DNA of 64,000 nucleotides, taken from assembly GCA_032718475.1 (NCBI GenBank), contig JAUCBJ010009156.1:1-64000 (forward strand). Direction: 5' to 3'. Position 1 is the stretch's first letter. Every line of letters begins with the position of its first letter. This DNA is from Nemertoderma westbladi (lineage: Eukaryota; Xenacoelomorpha; Nemertodermatida; Nemertodermatidae). The notes beneath the pieces were generated by a model. It saw only the letters and a program-made list of their open reading frames with translations. It made no database searches and was not told the DNA's origin. The translations under genes were made by a program, and so were the position numbers. Below, piece by piece: positions 10,131 through 21,773 of the stretch.

Positions 10131-13019
10131 TTACATGTTTAGCTTGGTTCGGAACTTGGGTTGTCCAGCAAAGATGTCTTCGGCTAGTTCTTTATCGATG
10201 AATGTTCCTGTGCTGCCGGAGTCCAGGAGGGCGTTCACTATATAGCTCTTCTGAGGTCCGTGGACCCGTAACTGGACTACAGGAAATTCTCGGATTCCTA
10301 TATTTGAAGTTGGCGCTTTCCAAGATTGTTGTTGATCTGAAGTAGTTAGGGTGAGGTCGCTGTCTGTGTCTTTCTCATACATGAGTGCTCGATACACTGC
10401 GGTGGTGTTTATTAAGTAACAGGATTCGTTTTGGTCGGAGAATTCGTCCGTATAGAATCCTTCCATCTCAGAACTTTGGTCAGTGTCGTTCACATCACTG
10501 AATTGGACATGTAGTTGTTCGGACTCACTTACCTGACTCGGGCTGCTTCGTTCGAATTCAGTGTGCAACAAGATATGATGTTTTGCACCGCACTTTGCAC
10601 ACCTTGCGTCGGAGTAACAGGTTCGCCGTTGGTGTCCTCGTCTGAGGCAATTATAACACAACCGCTTATCCCACATGACTTCCCGTCTCTCTTTTAATGA
10701 TTTCTTTAAGAATTCATCGCACATATTCAAGCGGTGGGGCCCGTCGCACAGCACACATTTGGGTTTGATGTTACTTACTTTAACCTGTGCTGTGTGGTGC
10801 ACACTTGTTCTTTCCTCGGGCTTTCTTACATGAATTCTCTTGGGAGACGTAGGAGGGGTTTTTCTTACCGGTTCTCTTCTGTCATTGGGTCGAGACTTGA
10901 ATTTACTTACCTGTTCTATAGGCGCTTTATTGCCATAATAAGATCTTTCAGTGTCTTTTCCGCTGTCCTCTCCTTGAGAAGTCTGGCTTTCGCCGTCGTC
11001 TGTATAACACACTGGTGTTACCCTTCTCCTAGAAACGGGTTTCTCACTTACCTTGTTTTCCAGTGTCTTCTCTCTGGACTGCCTTAGGAGCTGTAATTTC
11101 ACTTCTCCATCTAAGAATGACATGAGATCAGCCATGGTAGGGTCTTGTCGTTGTTGTTCCATCATATATAACACCTTCTTGTCCCAGCGTGTACCTACTC
11201 CACCCTTGGGCAAAGTAGATGCTAAGGCTCCTACAACCATAGAATTCTGGTATTCATGAGACTTACCTAGCCAATCTAATTGTCTACAGATCTCCTGAAT
11301 CTCATCGGAAAACTCTATAATCCCGCTGCTAAGAAACTTTCGGGGCGCCATTAACTTTGCATACAAATACCTAGCTATGTTATTCCTATTACCATACCTG
11401 ATGTTTAGTGTATCCCAAACTTGTCTTAATCCGTCTGGATGTCCAATAAACTTTAACGCCATTAACTTGGGAGATCCTTCCAAGCACTCGATGAGGAATC
11501 TAAGTTTCTCTCCATTAGATAGTACAGAGTTCTGTATGTTATCTTTGTAATATTCATTAAAAGGTAACCATTTCATCTCATCTCCATTGAACTTGACGAT
11601 CTCTCCCACCTTTACTGCTTGCCGGGCTTCGGTTCTAGCCATTTGACGCGTAAAACTTTCTTGGGCCATCGTGTTATTTAATATCGAGTTATCGGTATAT
11701 AAATTTCTCGGATTATGATCAGGTCTATATGGAATATTATTATCAACAGGTTTATAATCACCCTGAATAGGGTTTACTATAGGAGTTTCTACTTCACTAG
11801 CAGTATAGATGCGTGTAGGCTCCACACCTTGCGCATGAGATACTTCAGACCTAACGGGTTGACACATTGTTACAGGGGGTGGTGGTATACCCTTTTGTAA
11901 ATTGACTAATTTATCGCGTTCTAACGCGATACTTTGCTGCACCTTTTGCAACTCTAACCTACTTTCCCTTACTGTTCCCTTGAGCTGCTGAACAGTCTCT
12001 TCCATTTCCCGGACCTGCTGAGAGGAGCACAAACAGTGTTCCCTCAGCTGCTCGAGCAGGAGACCCATCTCCCGTCGTCCCTCAGCTACCCACTCAACCG
12101 CCGAAGCGGGATTCGCCAACGTAGTAGCGGGCGAGCGAGAGACGACGGGCGATAAATTCTTGATATCTCGCTCGGCGTCCAGGACGGGTTCGGACTCGGG
12201 AACAGTCCTACTGGGCACAGGTAGTTTCGTGCTGTGTAAAGGGAATTTAGAGGTAGGTTCGGGGAGTACAGATGTCTCTATCACCGAAAGGGTGGCTTCG
12301 AGAACAGGCCTAATTATTTCAGGCTCATCTACTACAGTAGGGAGTCTTTCTACTGTAATAATTTGGTCTGTGGGTTCTGTACTACCTAAGTCTGTGCTAG
12401 CTAGTTGCCTTCTCCCAGCTGGGGGCAGATTAGGCAATTTCTGACAGTGAGGCATTCTTCTACGTCCGTTGGAACGAGATCTATTTCCTCCGCCTTCAGG
12501 ATCAGTGGTATCGCCTTCATCAGATGACGTAACGCTTGCGTCCTTCTTCTGAGGTTTCTCTGCCGTCGCTTCGCCTTCCACTTGAGAAAAGACAGCGTCT
12601 GTTGATTCTCCTTGGGTCATGTGCTCGGTTAGCAGAGCTTTCCATTGAGTCGTTTCTTGGACTTTAAGACTCACTCGCCAGAACCAAGTCTTTACGGCGA
12701 CCCGCAACGACGTATCTTGGCTTATCCTTGAGACTTTCTTATAGGCTGAAAGAATTAGTCTGATCCACAGAACTCGTTCGCGAACTTGATAAAACAGCTC
12801 TTCCTGCTCCCGAGGTCCGTGAGGCCGCTGAAACATCTGCTCCTCCAATAGCAACAGAGAGCTGAAGAATCTCTGTACATATCCTGCTGCCGACTCCTTC
12901 CACCTAGCCGAATCCCTAGTGTACCATACCACTCCCATCCTGTATAAGTCCTCCCAGCCAGCTTTCGATAAGTTAAACGGGAGTCTGAATTCCATTGAAA
13001 TTCCATTGCGTCTCGACAA
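10131..13019 (-). CDS. BEL-A gag and protease
   Basis: 962 codons. The Pao-type gag domain (DUF1759) lies around residues 470-640 (FNGDEMKWLPFNEYYKDNI; LYAKLMAPRK). A nucleocapsid-like Cys/His set follows (CVLCDGPHRLNMC; CYNCLRRGHQRRTC; CAKCGAKHHILLH). A retroviral-type aspartic protease active site, ALLDSGSTGTF, lies near the C-terminus. The product would package element RNA and process the polyprotein. Proline- and Ser/Thr-rich linkers precede DUF1759. The N-terminal part continues in another frame at 13506-12973, indicating a frameshift around 12975-13019, or a programmed shift. The open length is remarkable for an element without RT. Confidence 0.85.
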   Translation of the reverse strand: MSRRNGISMEFRLPFNLSKAGWEDLYRMGVVWYTRDSARWKESAAGYVQRFFSSLLLLEEQMFQRPHGPREQEELFYQVRERVLWIRLILSAYKKVSRISQDTSLRVAVKTWFWRVSLKVQETTQWKALLTEHMTQGESTDAVFSQVEGEATAEKPQKKDASVTSSDEGDTTDPEGGGNRSRSNGRRRMPHCQKLPNLPPAGRRQLASTDLGSTEPTDQIITVERLPTVVDEPEIIRPVLEATLSVIETSVLPEPTSKFPLHSTKLPVPSRTVPESEPVLDAERDIKNLSPVVSRSPATTLANPASAVEWVAEGRREMGLLLEQLREHCLCSSQQVREMEETVQQLKGTVRESRLELQKVQQSIALERDKLVNLQKGIPPPPVTMCQPVRSEVSHAQGVEPTRIYTASEVETPIVNPIQGDYKPVDNNIPYRPDHNPRNLYTDNSILNNTMAQESFTRQMARTEARQAVKVGEIVKFNGDEMKWLPFNEYYKDNIQNSVLSNGEKLRFLIECLEGSPKLMALKFIGHPDGLRQVWDTLNIRYGNRNNIARYLYAKLMAPRKFLSSGIIEFSDEIQEICRQLDWLGKSHEYQNSMVVGALASTLPKGGVGTRWDKKVLYMMEQQRQDPTMADLMSFLDGEVKLQLLRQSREKTLENKVSEKPVSRRRVTPVCYTDDGESQTSQGEDSGKDTERSYYGNKAPIEQVSKFKSRPNDRREPVRKTPPTSPKRIHVRKPEERTSVHHTAQVKVSNIKPKCVLCDGPHRLNMCDEFLKKSLKERREVMWDKRLCYNCLRRGHQRRTCYSDARCAKCGAKHHILLHTEFERSSPSQVSESEQLHVQFSDVNDTDQSSEMEGFYTDEFSDQNESCYLINTTAVYRALMYEKDTDSDLTLTTSDQQQSWKAPTSNIGIREFPVVQLRVHGPQKSYIVNALLDSGSTGTFIDKELAEDIFAGQPKFRTKLNM

Positions 13020-13506
13020 TAGACTTCAGTTCCTCCTTCGTGTATCCCGCATAACTGACCTTGGTCGATCGCTTACTTCTCGCCCAATCGCTTTGGTGTT
13101 CCTCCACCGCAATCAATACCCTTTTGAGTACGGCTACAGGAAGGATGAGAAGGGGATCCGAATAAACTGCATCTGCCATCTTTGCTCCGCGCTCGGGTGT
13201 CAGCTCTACAGTATCCGCACTACTGGAGCTGTCGGGCCGCTGAGAAATAAGTTCTTGGCTCGCGGGTTGTTGCTGTTCCGCTGCTTCTTGGTCCCGCTTG
13301 ACCTGAGCTCGAGTGCCTATGATAGACCTACGATGTTGGACCAGCCTAGGTTCTGATATTACTACTGGAGGGATGACCTTCCTCACAGTGGGAGGTGAAC
13401 TGAACTTAGGTGTAGACGGTTCTACACCCTTATCTGAGTCGCAGATAGTTACATCTAATAAACTGTCTGACAGGTTCTGCTTAGTATCAGACATGTTTGT
13501 TTGCAC
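12973..13506 (-). CDS. BEL-A gag N-terminal segment
   Basis: 177 codons starting MQTNMSDTKQNLSD, the first long ATG-initiated frame downstream of the leader. It overlaps the 962-codon frame by 47 bases in another frame. The tail YTKEELKSIVETQWNF resembles short helical segments seen at gag N-termini. Probably one gag protein broken by a 1-base indel. No enzymatic motif. Confidence 0.55.
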   Translation of the reverse strand: MQTNMSDTKQNLSDSLLDVTICDSDKGVEPSTPKFSSPPTVRKVIPPVVISEPRLVQHRRSIIGTRAQVKRDQEAAEQQQPASQELISQRPDSSSSADTVELTPERGAKMADAVYSDPLLILPVAVLKRVLIAVEEHQSDWARSKRSTKVSYAGYTKEELKSIVETQWNFNGIQTPV

Positions 13507-15790
13507 AGTTGAATGCCTACTGCTATATTACAGTCTAAGCAAGTCTAGTAATTCAGCATTAACTGCTAGCCTAGTAACTAATTACCGATACTGCTACTCA
13601 GTGTAGCGTGATATATATAATATTAGAATACCGGTATACTTATGGTATATATAAGTATTATTACAGACTAGGTTTTCACAGAAACCGGTATATAATTTTA
13701 GCACAAATATATATAAATATATAATAGGCCTATCGTGGATACCGGTATGCAGTTTACACTTATAGGATATATAAGTATAATATGATATATGTATAATTAT
13801 AATTATTAACTAGAATTAATTACAGAATACCGGTATGATTTCGGCTTATATTTATAAAATAAAAATAATAAGCCTATTGTAAATACCGGTATATCAATTA
13901 TTTTAAATAATTGAATTTCTGAATTTTAAGGGTTACTTGGTTACTTTAACTTACTTTATTACCGTTATTTAAGCAGTAGTCCAACTGATATTGAGACCTA
14001 ATTGTTGTATGGCAGGCCTACTATTTATAAATCGTTTGAGTTGATTTATAATATATATATACCCGTTTAAATGGGTTTTTGTCAATGTTTGAAATAAATG
14101 TTATTATTTCTGGGGGAGTCACTACACATAAGCTGTGCGCTCTCAGTGGAGTGCTACTTGTTAGACACTAAAACAAATAATTCTAATTTACCTAAGTTAC
14201 TTAATACTACAAATTACGTACAATTCTGGTTGAGATTACAATCTCTAAATAAACACAAAAATTTAATTACAAATACACAAATACGAATTTTTAGGGTAAT
14301 TTTACAAGAAGACTACTAACCAGCCTAATAAAGGGTTAGAATATCTGGTTATTACAACGGACAGGTTACTACGGTATTTGAAAATAATAAGTAGTAGTAA
14401 ATATACTGCGTTGTCCAGATAGGAAAAATACCACCGTCTGACGACCTATAGCCGTATCGCTATAGGTACTACGTTATGTATCACGGAGTGTTCCTACCCA
14501 GAAGTTAATTACCGCAGTCTACCAGAACCAACGTGCCTATTAACCACTTTACAACACAAATATACTGCCTACACACTAATTGCTTTCGGAAAGCACTGTA
14601 CACTAAACCCTAAATTAGGTACAAGTACTTGTACAACAAATAATTAGTAGTTAAAAATACTTGAACAGCTAAAAGAACCACGGTATCTGCCGGAGTGACC
14701 AAAGCATAAAATCTCCAGTCTTTACCTACGCCGAGCAGCCCTGATGTAGTACCGGGGTTAGTTCAACTATAACGGTATGTATAACAAACACAATTACTGT
14801 AGGAATAAACTTGGGGAATGAATGTTGCGAATAATAGCATAAACTCTGAATAATAAATATTACGCTACGCATACAAACTACTCAAACAAAATGCAGACCA
14901 AATACTGACAGACTACTATCAAGCCTAAACAAACTACGGTATATGCAGACTCCGAAATGGTTAAGTAGTATGCGTTCTAACCCAGTAGTACGACTTATTC
15001 TTTAGATGGGGGTTTACCTTACAGCGATGGCTGCCCCTACTTCCTAACCGTTCTTTATCGGACAGATGCTTTACACACACCGAAATTTCCTCAAACCCAA
15101 CAGCAGCCAGACAACTATCCAGCCTACAAATTATCTAAATAAAATTATACGCTACCCGTACAGACTACACAAACAAAGTACAGACCAAACGATGGCAGAC
15201 TACTATCAAGCCTAAATAAACCACAGGACATGCAGACTCCGAAATGGTTAAGTAGTATGCGTTCTAACCCAGTAGTACGACTTATTCTTTAGATGGGGGT
15301 TTACCTTACAGCGATGGCTGCCCCTACTTCCTAACCGTTCTTTATCGGACATACACTCTACATGCACTTCAATCCGTTCAGACCTAATCAACAGTCAGCC
15401 AACAGTCAAGCCTACAAATTATCTGTACAATCTGAGCAGGCTTACACGCCTTCTGCTCAATACTGGCCTACAAATAAATAAAACTGGCAGAAATAAGTAA
15501 ACTATACAAAAGAATGAGGGGTGATCAATCCCTATTCCCCTGGCAGCCTACAGTATACAATAGATCACAATCGAATAATACTGCTGTACTTATACTAGAA
15601 GTACCGGTTAGGACAGTTGGACCTACAGACCTACTGAAGTACCGATTCTGGCAGTTGGACCTACGGGCCTACAGCAGTACCGGTTCTGGCAGTTGGGCCT
15701 ACTGACCTACAGATGTACCGTTCAGGTTTACCGGTTGACCGGTACTTTCAACTTTATTGCTTACTGCAATAAAGAAGCGATATCTGTTAT
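13507..15790. other. BEL-A 5' leader with tandem duplication
   Basis: The untranslated leader between the 5' LTR and gag (minus-strand sense). It is rich in TACCGGTA palindromes (about 13630-13900). It contains a roughly 287-bp tandem duplication (about 14862-15435), in which bases from 14944 and from 15231 run identically for over 110 bases, and a shorter repeat of ACCGGTTCTGGCAGTTGG type at 15600-15735. No gene seen. A primer-binding site starting TGG is not apparent next to the LTR. Confidence 0.6.
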
Positions 15791-16988
15791 TGTTTGTGCT
15801 TTTGAAGACCTTTGACAGTTTAACCTGCCAAATTAGGATGTCTTTTAGATGATATATAGTCTTTAGCCTATGACGAGTATTTGATACACTACATTAGCCG
15901 AAGTCAGTCTATGCGCAATCATTCACCCGCTGGATATACCCGGGAGACGGAATTCGGAGCTTAATGATTGATGGTGTAAGCCTACCGTATTATTCGACTG
16001 ATCGTAATATATAATCTCTGACAAATATTATTCACTTTCGGGAAATATTAACAGTTCCTTTAGGACGTGGCGCTCTAATTATGTAAACAGAGTTATGACT
16101 TAAACCAGACGCAATGAGATGGCTATAGATTCACATATATGGCGCATTCTTTAGGAGATGCTTTGTTATCAGTTACAATCATACACAATGCTGCACAATG
16201 CTGCACACCAATCTGCCGACCTTCACTAATTTTAGTCACATACAAAGAGAATAACAGACAATACATGTAGGGCCTATAAAATAGCATCAGATTCACTTCA
16301 AACCACTTAACATAGGTCGCAATCGTTTATCTGTAACCGGTCTCTCTAACCTTTAGTATATCAAGAAGGTTGGGTGCTTGACTATTGATCAGTATTCCAA
16401 ATATAATCTTCCATCAACAAATATAATGAATAATCGACAGCAAAAGCAGTAATTTTAAGTAAGATATGCATGATATGTTTAGTAAGCATTGAATTGCATT
16501 GATAAGGTAACTCGATTTGCATTGGTATGGTTAGGTTAGTAGTTTGATAACAGATATACGTTCTATAATTAAGCCTACTAATGTAAGACTAAAGACTGAA
16601 ACACGGAGGTGCCAAAAGCCGGTGTTCTTAGGCTCTGGGCAAAAACATAACACTGAACTACTGAGTTCTGTATACACCTCCAACACAGAGACAAAAAACG
16701 CTCTGATTGGTCAACCGAACAACGAGAGAACAAAGAAACAAAGAAATGTCGACGTGGCAATATCAGCTGCTAGCCGTCGTCATGGTAGCGACACTGTTTT
16801 CAAGAGTATCTAGCTTATCGCGTCACGAGATTGCGGATTATGTCCTCTAAAGTACAAATACAGAAGAAATGACGTTTATGTCCTCTAAAACACCAGTACA
16901 GCAAGGACACGGCCTTTTTATGCCTGGTAAACCAACTACAGAGTACTTTAAGGGGAAATAACCGGTTAATTACGCAAAAGCTTTTACA
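15791..16988 (-). repeat. BEL-A 5' LTR (element reads on minus strand)
   Basis: 1198 bp, TGTTTG...TTTTACA, matching 4583-5780 over its full length, followed directly by CCAGG (16989-16993), the target duplication. Confidence 0.93.
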
Positions 16989-17006
16989 CCAGGAAGTCAA
17001 AACCTT

Positions 17007-17063
17007 AGGGACCCTAGACCCACCCAGACCAATATAGGGACCCTAGACCCACCCAGACCAATA
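17007..17063. repeat. 28-bp direct repeat, two copies
   Basis: AGGGACCCTAGACCCACCCA plus eight more bases occurs twice with a one-base gap. It lies between BEL-A and the next transposon. No further meaning is evident. Confidence 0.8.
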
Positions 17064-17142
17064 GCAAAATACATTTTAAACTCTATTGGTAAAAAATAAA
17101 TATTATATAATAATAAACATTAATATTTTACGAAAATCCATA

Positions 17143-18978
17143 TCATCGCTGATCTGGCAGAAAGGCCAAAGTGCAAATTTTTCAAAAATGGGGTTTTTGT
17201 TGAATATACAATCTTGGGACATTGCGGAGGTGTGGTAGAAACCTCAAAGTGAGATCGGCTGGAAATCCTACCTGGCAGAAAGGCCAAAGTGCAGAATATT
17301 TACCATATTATCACTTTGCATCTTCTGCCAAACCTCATTATAACCATTTTAAGTTTAAATACATGTGGCAAAAAAGCCAAAGTGATTTTTCAGCCTACCC
17401 CTATTACTTAAGCTGTAGTGCTAAACTGAAAGTTTACTGTATGTACTTTTCTTCTGCTCTTTCTACGATTGTTGCTAGAACTATTTAAATTCATAGGCCA
17501 ATAATAATTATTCTTTCCTTCATAACTGTATATATTGTCAATGATAAACTGCTTCAGGGATCGGTTATGTTACTGAATATAGTTTGTTGTTACAATACTT
17601 TAATGTTATTTATTTAACTTCTGCTAGCAATATTTTATTATTATCATATTAATTAGTAATTAATCATTAAGGGTTCAAACGGATCATAGATTGGTTGTAC
17701 GTTATAGGAAAACTGATTTGGCTTTATTTTGGCCCCTTACTTTTTATTAATATTACTAATTAATACTGAATGTTATTTATAGGCCTATAATTAATACAAA
17801 TTACTATAGGAAATACGAATAAATCTATTTGTAATATCATAAACTATGAGTACAGAGGACTTTTACCCAATGAGTTGCTAGAAATTCTAGAACCAACAAG
17901 CATGATAGACCTATATTAACAATATAGTTATCACAACTACAATTATTACAAACTAATATCACAATAATGTTGTGATGTCTCCAGTGCGAGTTGACAATAT
18001 CTCAATGAACGAGATTGTTGACAATGGCTATTTACCTGAAGAAGTGTTCGAAGGATTTGATACTATTACGGAGGTTGTCTCCAACATGAAACGTGCTGAG
18101 ACTATGTTAAAACAAAATGTTTGTAACAAAACCCAAAAGGGGTTCAAAAGGTGAATCTCTAGAAAATCGTCAAATTAGAACTAAAGCAATAGCCGCAAGG
18201 GATATTCTTATACCAGTAATAGGGAGAGAAAAGGTATTGATACTGTAGTAAGTAACCAACACGAGTCGAATGTGGCTGTCGTTATAAATGTTTCAATAAC
18301 TTTACGTTTGATGATCAAAATCGTATTTTTAATGATTTTCGCTCTTAATAACATCGTCTGCTACCACATTGGACAAACCCAGTTTATTGCAAACTAATAA
18401 TGTCAAAAGAAATTATAAATATAATGTTTCTGTTCCACTTCACGGTTTAAAAAAATCCATTATTAATGGAACTTTAACATAAAAATTCATTATCACGATT
18501 TTCAAGGTAAATTTATTATCCCTTTTTAACCGCTTGTAGCAAAAGATTAAAAGCGAAAATTCCGACTCAACCGCTAAACAGTTGGAAGGTGAAAGTATTT
18601 CTGTTTCAAATTTCATACAATCTCATGAAGATTTATAGAAAAATGGGAAGAGTGGGTGGTGTCACTCAGTGAATCATGTATCATTGTATACAATATCATC
18701 TATACAATTAACAATAATCATCACTTTGACTTTTTTGCCAGACATATTGTAATATATTTTAGAAAATTATTGGTGCCAAAAGGTCAAAGTGACCCAGAAA
18801 CCAGCTAAATATATTTTTTACAAAAAAAGTAATGTTTGCACGTATGGGGAATTATTTAATTAGTATACGTTCCAAAATTCAGCGTAATTCATTTATTTTT
18901 TAAAAAGTTATAAATAAAAACTCGATTATTTCAGAATTTCATTTTTACACTTTGTCTTTTCTGCCAGATCAGCGACGA
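17143..18978. mobile_element. Non-autonomous TA-flanked DNA transposon
   Basis: The left end TCATCGCTGATCTGGCAG and the inverted right end TCGTCGCTGATCTGGCAG match over about 31 bases with four differences, and both are flanked by TA, as in Tc1/mariner-type elements. Copies of TGGCAnAAAgGCCAAAGTG recur subterminally in both orientations (near 17275, 17364, 18728 and 18772), like transposase-binding repeats. No transposase was found; the only open frame (17972-18154, 60 codons) is unrecognised. Near 18590-18650 a stretch resembles the arm of the fold-back element at 43.9-44.7 kb. Confidence 0.7.
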
Positions 18979-20279
18979 TATCAACGGACCCATATAATTA
19001 CCGCCCTGTTTCTCTGTATCGTGCAAACTTATGGAACTTTGTATAAAAAACTAACAAGCTGATTATTTACTCATAAATAAAACTAGAAACGGGCCTAGCG
19101 GCCCGTTAAGGTACCGACTTTTTCTTTCAAATAAAACAGACATGATAAATAGTATAGAACTAATTATGTAAAAATACAATCATATTTCATACAATAATTA
19201 TTAAAATTCGATCTATTATTAGTTGCTTAATTCTAGAACAAAATCGACATGCAAATAATCAAGACCTCGTTTTGGAATTTCGAAATCATGCTGGTCCGAT
19301 GCGCGATATCGAGTTTAGTTTATAAAATGAAAACTCTATCAACTCATGTGCAACCAGTAATAAGAAATCGTGATAAATGTAATTAAATACAAATTATTGA
19401 AAACCCCATCGAATTCCGTAAAGGCGTTAATAAAATATTGCAACTTTTTTGAAATTCGTAAAATTTCAGAACTAGAAAAAATTAATTTTTGAACGGCGAT
19501 GTTTGGGGTTTCGAAACATGGATAGGCTGAAAGAGGACATCGAACTAAGTTGAAAAATAAAAACCCCATTGAATTTGGACCAAGCGTTCCGGAGATACTG
19601 TATAGCAGATGGAAAATAATTTACCAGTCGCCAAAAAATTAGGCAAATTTAAAATAAATTTTTTGCGTTATTTTTCATTGGGAATTGATTGGCAGTACTG
19701 GCTACAAAATTATTTTTGTTTTATTTTTGGTGGGAAAATTATTTTATTATTTTGCATTGAGTATTATGTAGGTAGGGGAGGACTCTTATATATTCTGAGC
19801 GGTACCCTACATGGTTAACGGTACACCAGGCATTTCTGATCGGTATTCTAGGATGGCTAACGGTTTCTACCGATAAAATTTACCTCCATGGCGAGCAATT
19901 GATCGGCACGAGGCGTTCAGGATCGATAGCAAAGCTTATACTCATCGGCATAGTAGAACAGCATACCTACTGTACTGTTTAAACACCGTAGCAGTTGGGA
20001 TCAAACCTTGGATGGCATCGGGACCTTTGGATTAACTAAAGCAGACCGTTCAAAGGCTACCATCCTAAGGCAACTAACGGCGTAGAGTATCGTTCAGCAT
20101 CGTAGATTACGGTTCTGAATGGGTGTCAAACTCTCCCTCCCCTTGGATACATTTTCAAGTAATTGCGTATATAAGTTAATGAAATGTTATCGCATTCGGT
20201 TTGTTGTTTTGGTTAAAACTTTTGGAACCTTCTTTGAAAGTTCATTATGAAAAATTGAAACAAAAATAAAATTGTATCG
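18979..20279. other. Intergenic DNA, no gene recognised
   Basis: AT-rich. At 19384-19600 two AACCCCATnGAATT stretches occur about 170 bases apart. 19790-20130 is more mixed in composition and holds imperfect GGTAACGG-like words. Open frames (19339-19569 minus; 19609-19818 plus) are short and unrecognised. Confidence 0.4.
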
Positions 20280-21180
20280 AAGGCGCAGCAAGGTTTTGTG
20301 AAATGTAGATTGATATGTACTCAACTTTTGGAATGTTCAAATGAATGGTACAAGGTTTTAGATTTAGACAAACGCTATACAGTTGATGTTGTATAAATAT
20401 GTCGATTTAGCCAAGGCATTCGATTCAGTTGTTCACCGGAAGTTGATACATAAATTGGCCAGTTATGGGGTAACCGGTGATTTGTTATGTTGGATTGAAG
20501 CTTTTCTCTGTAATCGTATTCTGAATGTAATTATTGGTAATAGGATTATTGTAGAGATTAAGGGATTACTTTTTCTGTGAACTTGAAATTTGATTTGCAT
20601 TGTAAATTGCAAAGCTGCAAAAACTTTCAAAATTGCAAACTTAATTTTCAGGTGCTTTCAGACTAGTAACTTGAGTGCATTATTAACGGCTTACAAATCC
20701 TATGTGAGACCGCTTGTAGAATATTGTACACCGGTGGTCCCCTTTCCATCTGAGTTCTATACTGTAGATTTAATAGAAAGAGTGCAACGTTACTTTACAC
20801 GTACATTAGACTATTTGCTCGATGTGGACTCAGTAGCCGAAGTTATCTGGAACGTTTGCAATACTTTTACGTTTGCAGTACGTAGGATTGTTTACGATTT
20901 AAAGATGACTTATTGCATAATTAACAATGTTGTTGATTTAGACTATGATATATTTTTCAAAAGTGCTAGTAGGCCAGGGTCGAGAGGTCATAATTACAAA
21001 CTGTTTCGACAACGTTCCAGGCTCCAGTTTAGTAAATTCTCCTTTGGTAATCGAATAGTTAATATATAGAATAATTTACCGGTTGAGGTCATAAACTCGA
21101 CGAACAAAGATATATTTTATTCGATGGTAAAAAATGTTAATCTACTGAGGTATTGTAAATTTAATAGAGCTTTGTAAATA
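20280..21180 (+). pseudogene. LINE reverse transcriptase remnant (Jockey/CR1-like)
   Basis: QQGFVKCR near 20288 (RT block with QxGF), then DLAKAFDSVVHRKLIHKLAS at about 20405-20465 (first catalytic Asp block) and CWIEAFLCNR. After a deletion that removes the (F/Y)xDD box, the post-RT segment follows: LLTAYKSYVRPLVEYCTPV and LIERVQRYFTRTLDYL (about 20680-20820), typical of Jockey/CR1 C-termini. A frame break near 20395 and the internal deletion make it dead. It is a different family from the LINE at 1-720. Confidence 0.85.
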
Positions 21181-21403
21181 CAGTATATTCAACTGAATCA
21201 CTAGTAGACCCTATTGTATTTTATTGGTGTGTTTTAAATTAGGAAATATTCACCTGATCCTGTTAGTGTTCGCTACGCGAACGTATCATACATATCACCT
21301 GAACTACGTACTGACGTAACCTTGGTGCTTTTCTCCCTCTCTTAATATTATATGAGGTGTTTAATAATAATAATGTATTATGCTTTGGCACTTAATCTTA
21401 ATG

Positions 21404-21773
21404 TCAAATCTTTAATATTCGGTTCCAAATTTGCCTACTACTACTACTAAGTCGAGCGAACTCGGATAGGGGAAATGAGATCCTTCCAGGCTTCCCGATT
21501 CTCCATACTGTAGTTGTCGCAATTTCGTTTCTCCCAAGTTCAGTATCCCTTTCAAGTTGATCTATATATGTTATGGCCGCATTGCCAGAAAAGTGCATCT
21601 GGTATGACCTCGTCTTTACTTCGCCAGCAGTGCCCACTGAATCTTAATCTACGTTCACGGAGGGTGGTTGATACAGGTGGTATTGTACCATAAAGCTCGG
21701 CATTTGTCATGTGTTGTCTCCAGCTGATGTTTAGGGCTGCCCTTAGTAGTCTTGTGTAGCAACCATCAATCAA
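21404..21773 (-). pseudogene. LINE 3' end fragment
   Basis: Minus-strand frames give IDGCYTRLLRAALNISW, TTLRERRLRFSGHCWRS and, in a second frame, DQLERDTELGRNEI: the C-terminal tail downstream of RT in RTE/CR1-type LINEs. A frameshift lies near 21560. The terminal stretch closely matches the plus-strand copy at 41008-41110, so both belong to one family. It is 5'-truncated, as usual for LINE insertions. Confidence 0.8.

Larger units (their letters stand above)
4583..16988 (-). mobile_element. BEL-A: complete BEL/Pao-type LTR element lacking RT and integrase
   Basis: Two 1198-bp LTRs (4583-5780 and 15791-16988), each TG...CA, lie in direct orientation and differ at only about half a dozen positions that I noticed. 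The five bases outside both ends are CCAGG, a target-site duplication of the size expected for BEL/Pao. A purine tract (GGGAGCGG on the minus strand) abuts the 3' LTR at 5781. Read on the minus strand, the order is LTR, long leader, gag with DUF1759 and zinc knuckles, protease, pol remnant, decayed accessory reading frame, LTR. Most of pol is deleted although the LTRs are young, so I infer movement in trans by a related element. Confidence 0.93.
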
